Positions 14,386-15,729 of a stretch of DNA of 15,729 nucleotides are shown piece after piece; position 1 is the first letter of the stretch; every line of letters begins with the position of its first letter. Position numbers and translations under genes: made by a program. The stretch is from positions 1 through 15,729 of the forward strand of contig JNEM01011421.1 of the NCBI GenBank assembly GCA_000697335.1, given 5' to 3'. The notes under the pieces are model-generated. The model saw only the letters and a program-made list of their open reading frames with translations. It was not told the origin of the DNA and did not search any database. This stretch comes from Conidiobolus incongruus B7586 (lineage: Eukaryota > Entomophthoromycota > Entomophthoromycetes > Entomophthorales > Conidiobolaceae).

Positions 14386-14946
14386 TTATATAATTTATCA
14401 GAAATGGGTTGATTGATAATCTAATTGAATCAAATTGAAAATTTATAGAAATATTATTCACTAATTGAAATTCATTAATTTCCACTTGTATTAATTATCT
14501 TATATTTAAGTAAATTATCATGATTTCATTTTCAGGTAAAAATCTTCATTCAATTAACTAATCTTTTATTATAAATATATACTAGTTTAAAAAAAATTTG
14601 CAAATATTTTTATTTTTCAAATAAATGATTATTTTTCAATAATAAAATATATACAATATAAAAGAATAATTATTTTCAAACTATATATATATATATATAT
14701 ATATTTTTCATAATTTTTCATTAAAATGTTTTTATTTTAATATATATTTATATTTAAAAAATAATTATCAAAAGTATTTTATTATAAAATTTATAAAACT
14801 TAACTATAAATCTTTAAAAATTATTTAAAATTTATAAACAACTTATGGAAACAATATTTCAATTAAAATCACCATATAATATTTGATTTGTTATTTTAAA
14901 ATTAAAAAGGGTATTTAAACTTTATTTTTACTTTTATTTATTAATT
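14386..14946. other. AT-rich spacer before the LTR element
   Basis: Nothing coding is seen. It contains a perfect AT tract and otherwise A/T-only runs. It forms the left flank of the LTR element. Confidence 0.6.
14682..14705. repeat. TA dinucleotide tract
   Basis: About 12 perfect TA units in spacer; simple microsatellite. Confidence 0.9.
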
Positions 14947-15303
14947 TGTTGTGTTTTATATTAAGTTTTATAAATAAGGATCGTAGTTAGAAAAGTACTC
15001 AAAATATGATTTAGTAAATTATTTATTAATCCTGCTCTTTAACGTATCGGGACTGTAGGTTTGAAAACTTACTGTTGAGGCATCGTAGCAGAATATTCAA
15101 AAAAAACCCCTCTCTATCTTTATCATTGTTGGGTTTAAATAATCGAATCAATGAATGATATGGGATTTGGATAAAATCTAATAAAGAAAATAAAGAGAAC
15201 AAAGAGTATCCGTCAATTATAGACTGACAAAGCCAGCTTAAAATAGAAATAATATTGGTTTAGCTATCAAACTGGAAGAGATGATTAATTTTGAAATACA
15301 ACA
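14947..15303 (-). repeat. Candidate 3' LTR (357 bp)
   Basis: The segment is bounded by TGTTGTGTTT on the left and AAATACAACA on the right, which are inverted copies at 9 of 10 positions and give the TG...CA ends of LTRs. The right end lies three bases from the polypurine tract, as expected for a 3' LTR of a - strand element. The limits rest on one copy only; comparison with the 5' LTR would settle them. Confidence 0.6.
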
Positions 15304-15306
15304 TTA

Positions 15307-15320
15307 TTTCTCCCCCTTTT
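15307..15320 (-). other. Polypurine tract
   Basis: On the - strand this reads AAAAGGGGGAGAAA, directly before the candidate 3' LTR. Such tracts prime plus-strand DNA synthesis in LTR retroelements. Confidence 0.65.
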
Positions 15321-15383
15321 AAACTGATGCAGTCCTCTATCAGTTATATTCATGTCGCACTATGTTATTCTTACGATATCGTT

Positions 15384-15729
15384 TTAATCGATTTTGATGT
15401 ATTCCTTCCATAACAATATGCAATTTTCATGAACTATATCATATGTAGCATTTGATCTTACTAATAAAACAATATAAGGTCCATCATATTTCTGATGCAT
15501 TTTCTTTCTTCCTTTTGTATTTAGCAACCTAACATAATTACCAATTTTGTATTTCGGCTTAATAATTTCATCACCTTCTTGTAATTGTAATTCCTTGAAC
15601 ACTCGATTCTCCCTATATTCCCATTGATTAATATAGCGTTCTAATTCTGATATAGGTTTGATCCATGTATCATCCAGAATCAAGGTACTCTCCAATAATC
15701 GTGGTTCTTGTCCGAATAATATTTCGAAA
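15384..15729 (-). CDS. Integrase C-terminal region of LTR element (partial at window edge)
   Basis: The frame is open from the right edge of the window to its stop at 15384. At the edge it reads FEILFGQEPRL, like the end of the Ty3/gypsy integrase core (the P-x-E-L-L-x-G-x-x-P region). A basic, helical stretch follows, then a GPY/F-type module: a K-x-G-x-x-V-R-L-L segment, K-Y-D-G-P-Y-I-V, and a TYDIV strand. This module binds DNA or helps the integrase multimerise. No chromodomain follows; the frame stops 64 bases before the polypurine tract. Confidence 0.7.
   Translation of the reverse strand, partial: FEILFGQEPRLLESTLILDDTWIKPISELERYINQWEYRENRVFKELQLQEGDEIIKPKYKIGNYVRLLNTKGRKKMHQKYDGPYIVLLVRSNATYDIVHENCILLWKEYIKID

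Larger units (their letters stand above)
14947..15729 (-). mobile_element. Ty3/gypsy-like LTR retrotransposon, 3' part, runs off the right edge
   Basis: Read on the - strand, the element shows the C-terminal part of an integrase, a short non-coding stretch, a polypurine tract and a candidate 3' LTR in the order usual for Ty3/gypsy elements. Its 5' LTR, gag, protease, reverse transcriptase and most of integrase lie outside the window. The visible part looks whole and the LTR ends are well kept, which hints at a fairly young copy, but age cannot be judged without the second LTR. Confidence 0.75.

Overview
The window looks like nuclear DNA of an AT-rich fungus, probably an early-diverging lineage. 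The evidence is the fungal-type sequence of SMC3 (for example the VPQGRV stretch in the ATPase head) and of riboflavin kinase, many spliceosomal introns of about 50 nt with TTAAT/CTAAC-like branch sites, the standard genetic code, extremely AT-rich spacers, and a Ty3/gypsy-type LTR element. The species cannot be named from the sequence. All four confident host genes lie on the + strand and are separated by AT-rich spacers of 1 to 2.6 kb.

Layout: 1-1291 is spacer plus the SMC3 promoter region, which has an inverted pair of GACGCGAAA sites resembling G1/S (MBF/SBF/E2F) elements. SMC3 occupies 1292-5669 as 17 exons encoding 1191 aa, assembled here by matching every splice junction to the family. 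A 1.9-kb spacer follows. Riboflavin kinase occupies 7550-8204 (4 exons, 162 aa). A 2.6-kb spacer follows, holding an ATT microsatellite, a 113-bp inverted-repeat element and a TA tract. An intronless eight-span membrane protein of unknown function lies at 10824-11714, with a TATA box and a poly(A) signal. A spacer at 11752-12941 contains two intron-like segments but no recognisable coding sequence. A RING-H2 protein with an acidic tail lies at 12942-13894 (4 exons, 249 aa). A short possible gene remnant lies at 14008-14385, with a start vaguely like Vps11. The right end is the 3' part of a Ty3/gypsy-like element on the - strand: a candidate LTR at 14947-15303, a polypurine tract, and the integrase C-terminal region running off the window edge.

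The genes do not form a pathway. SMC3 is a cohesin subunit, riboflavin kinase makes FMN, the RING protein is probably a ubiquitin ligase, and the membrane protein is unassigned. No new multi-gene system was found. The points most worth a second look are the Q104-K105-Q106 acetylation loop of SMC3 (the second conserved lysine is a glutamine), the paired GACGCGAAA sites upstream of SMC3, the very narrow intron-length distribution, and the possible truncated gene next to the LTR element.
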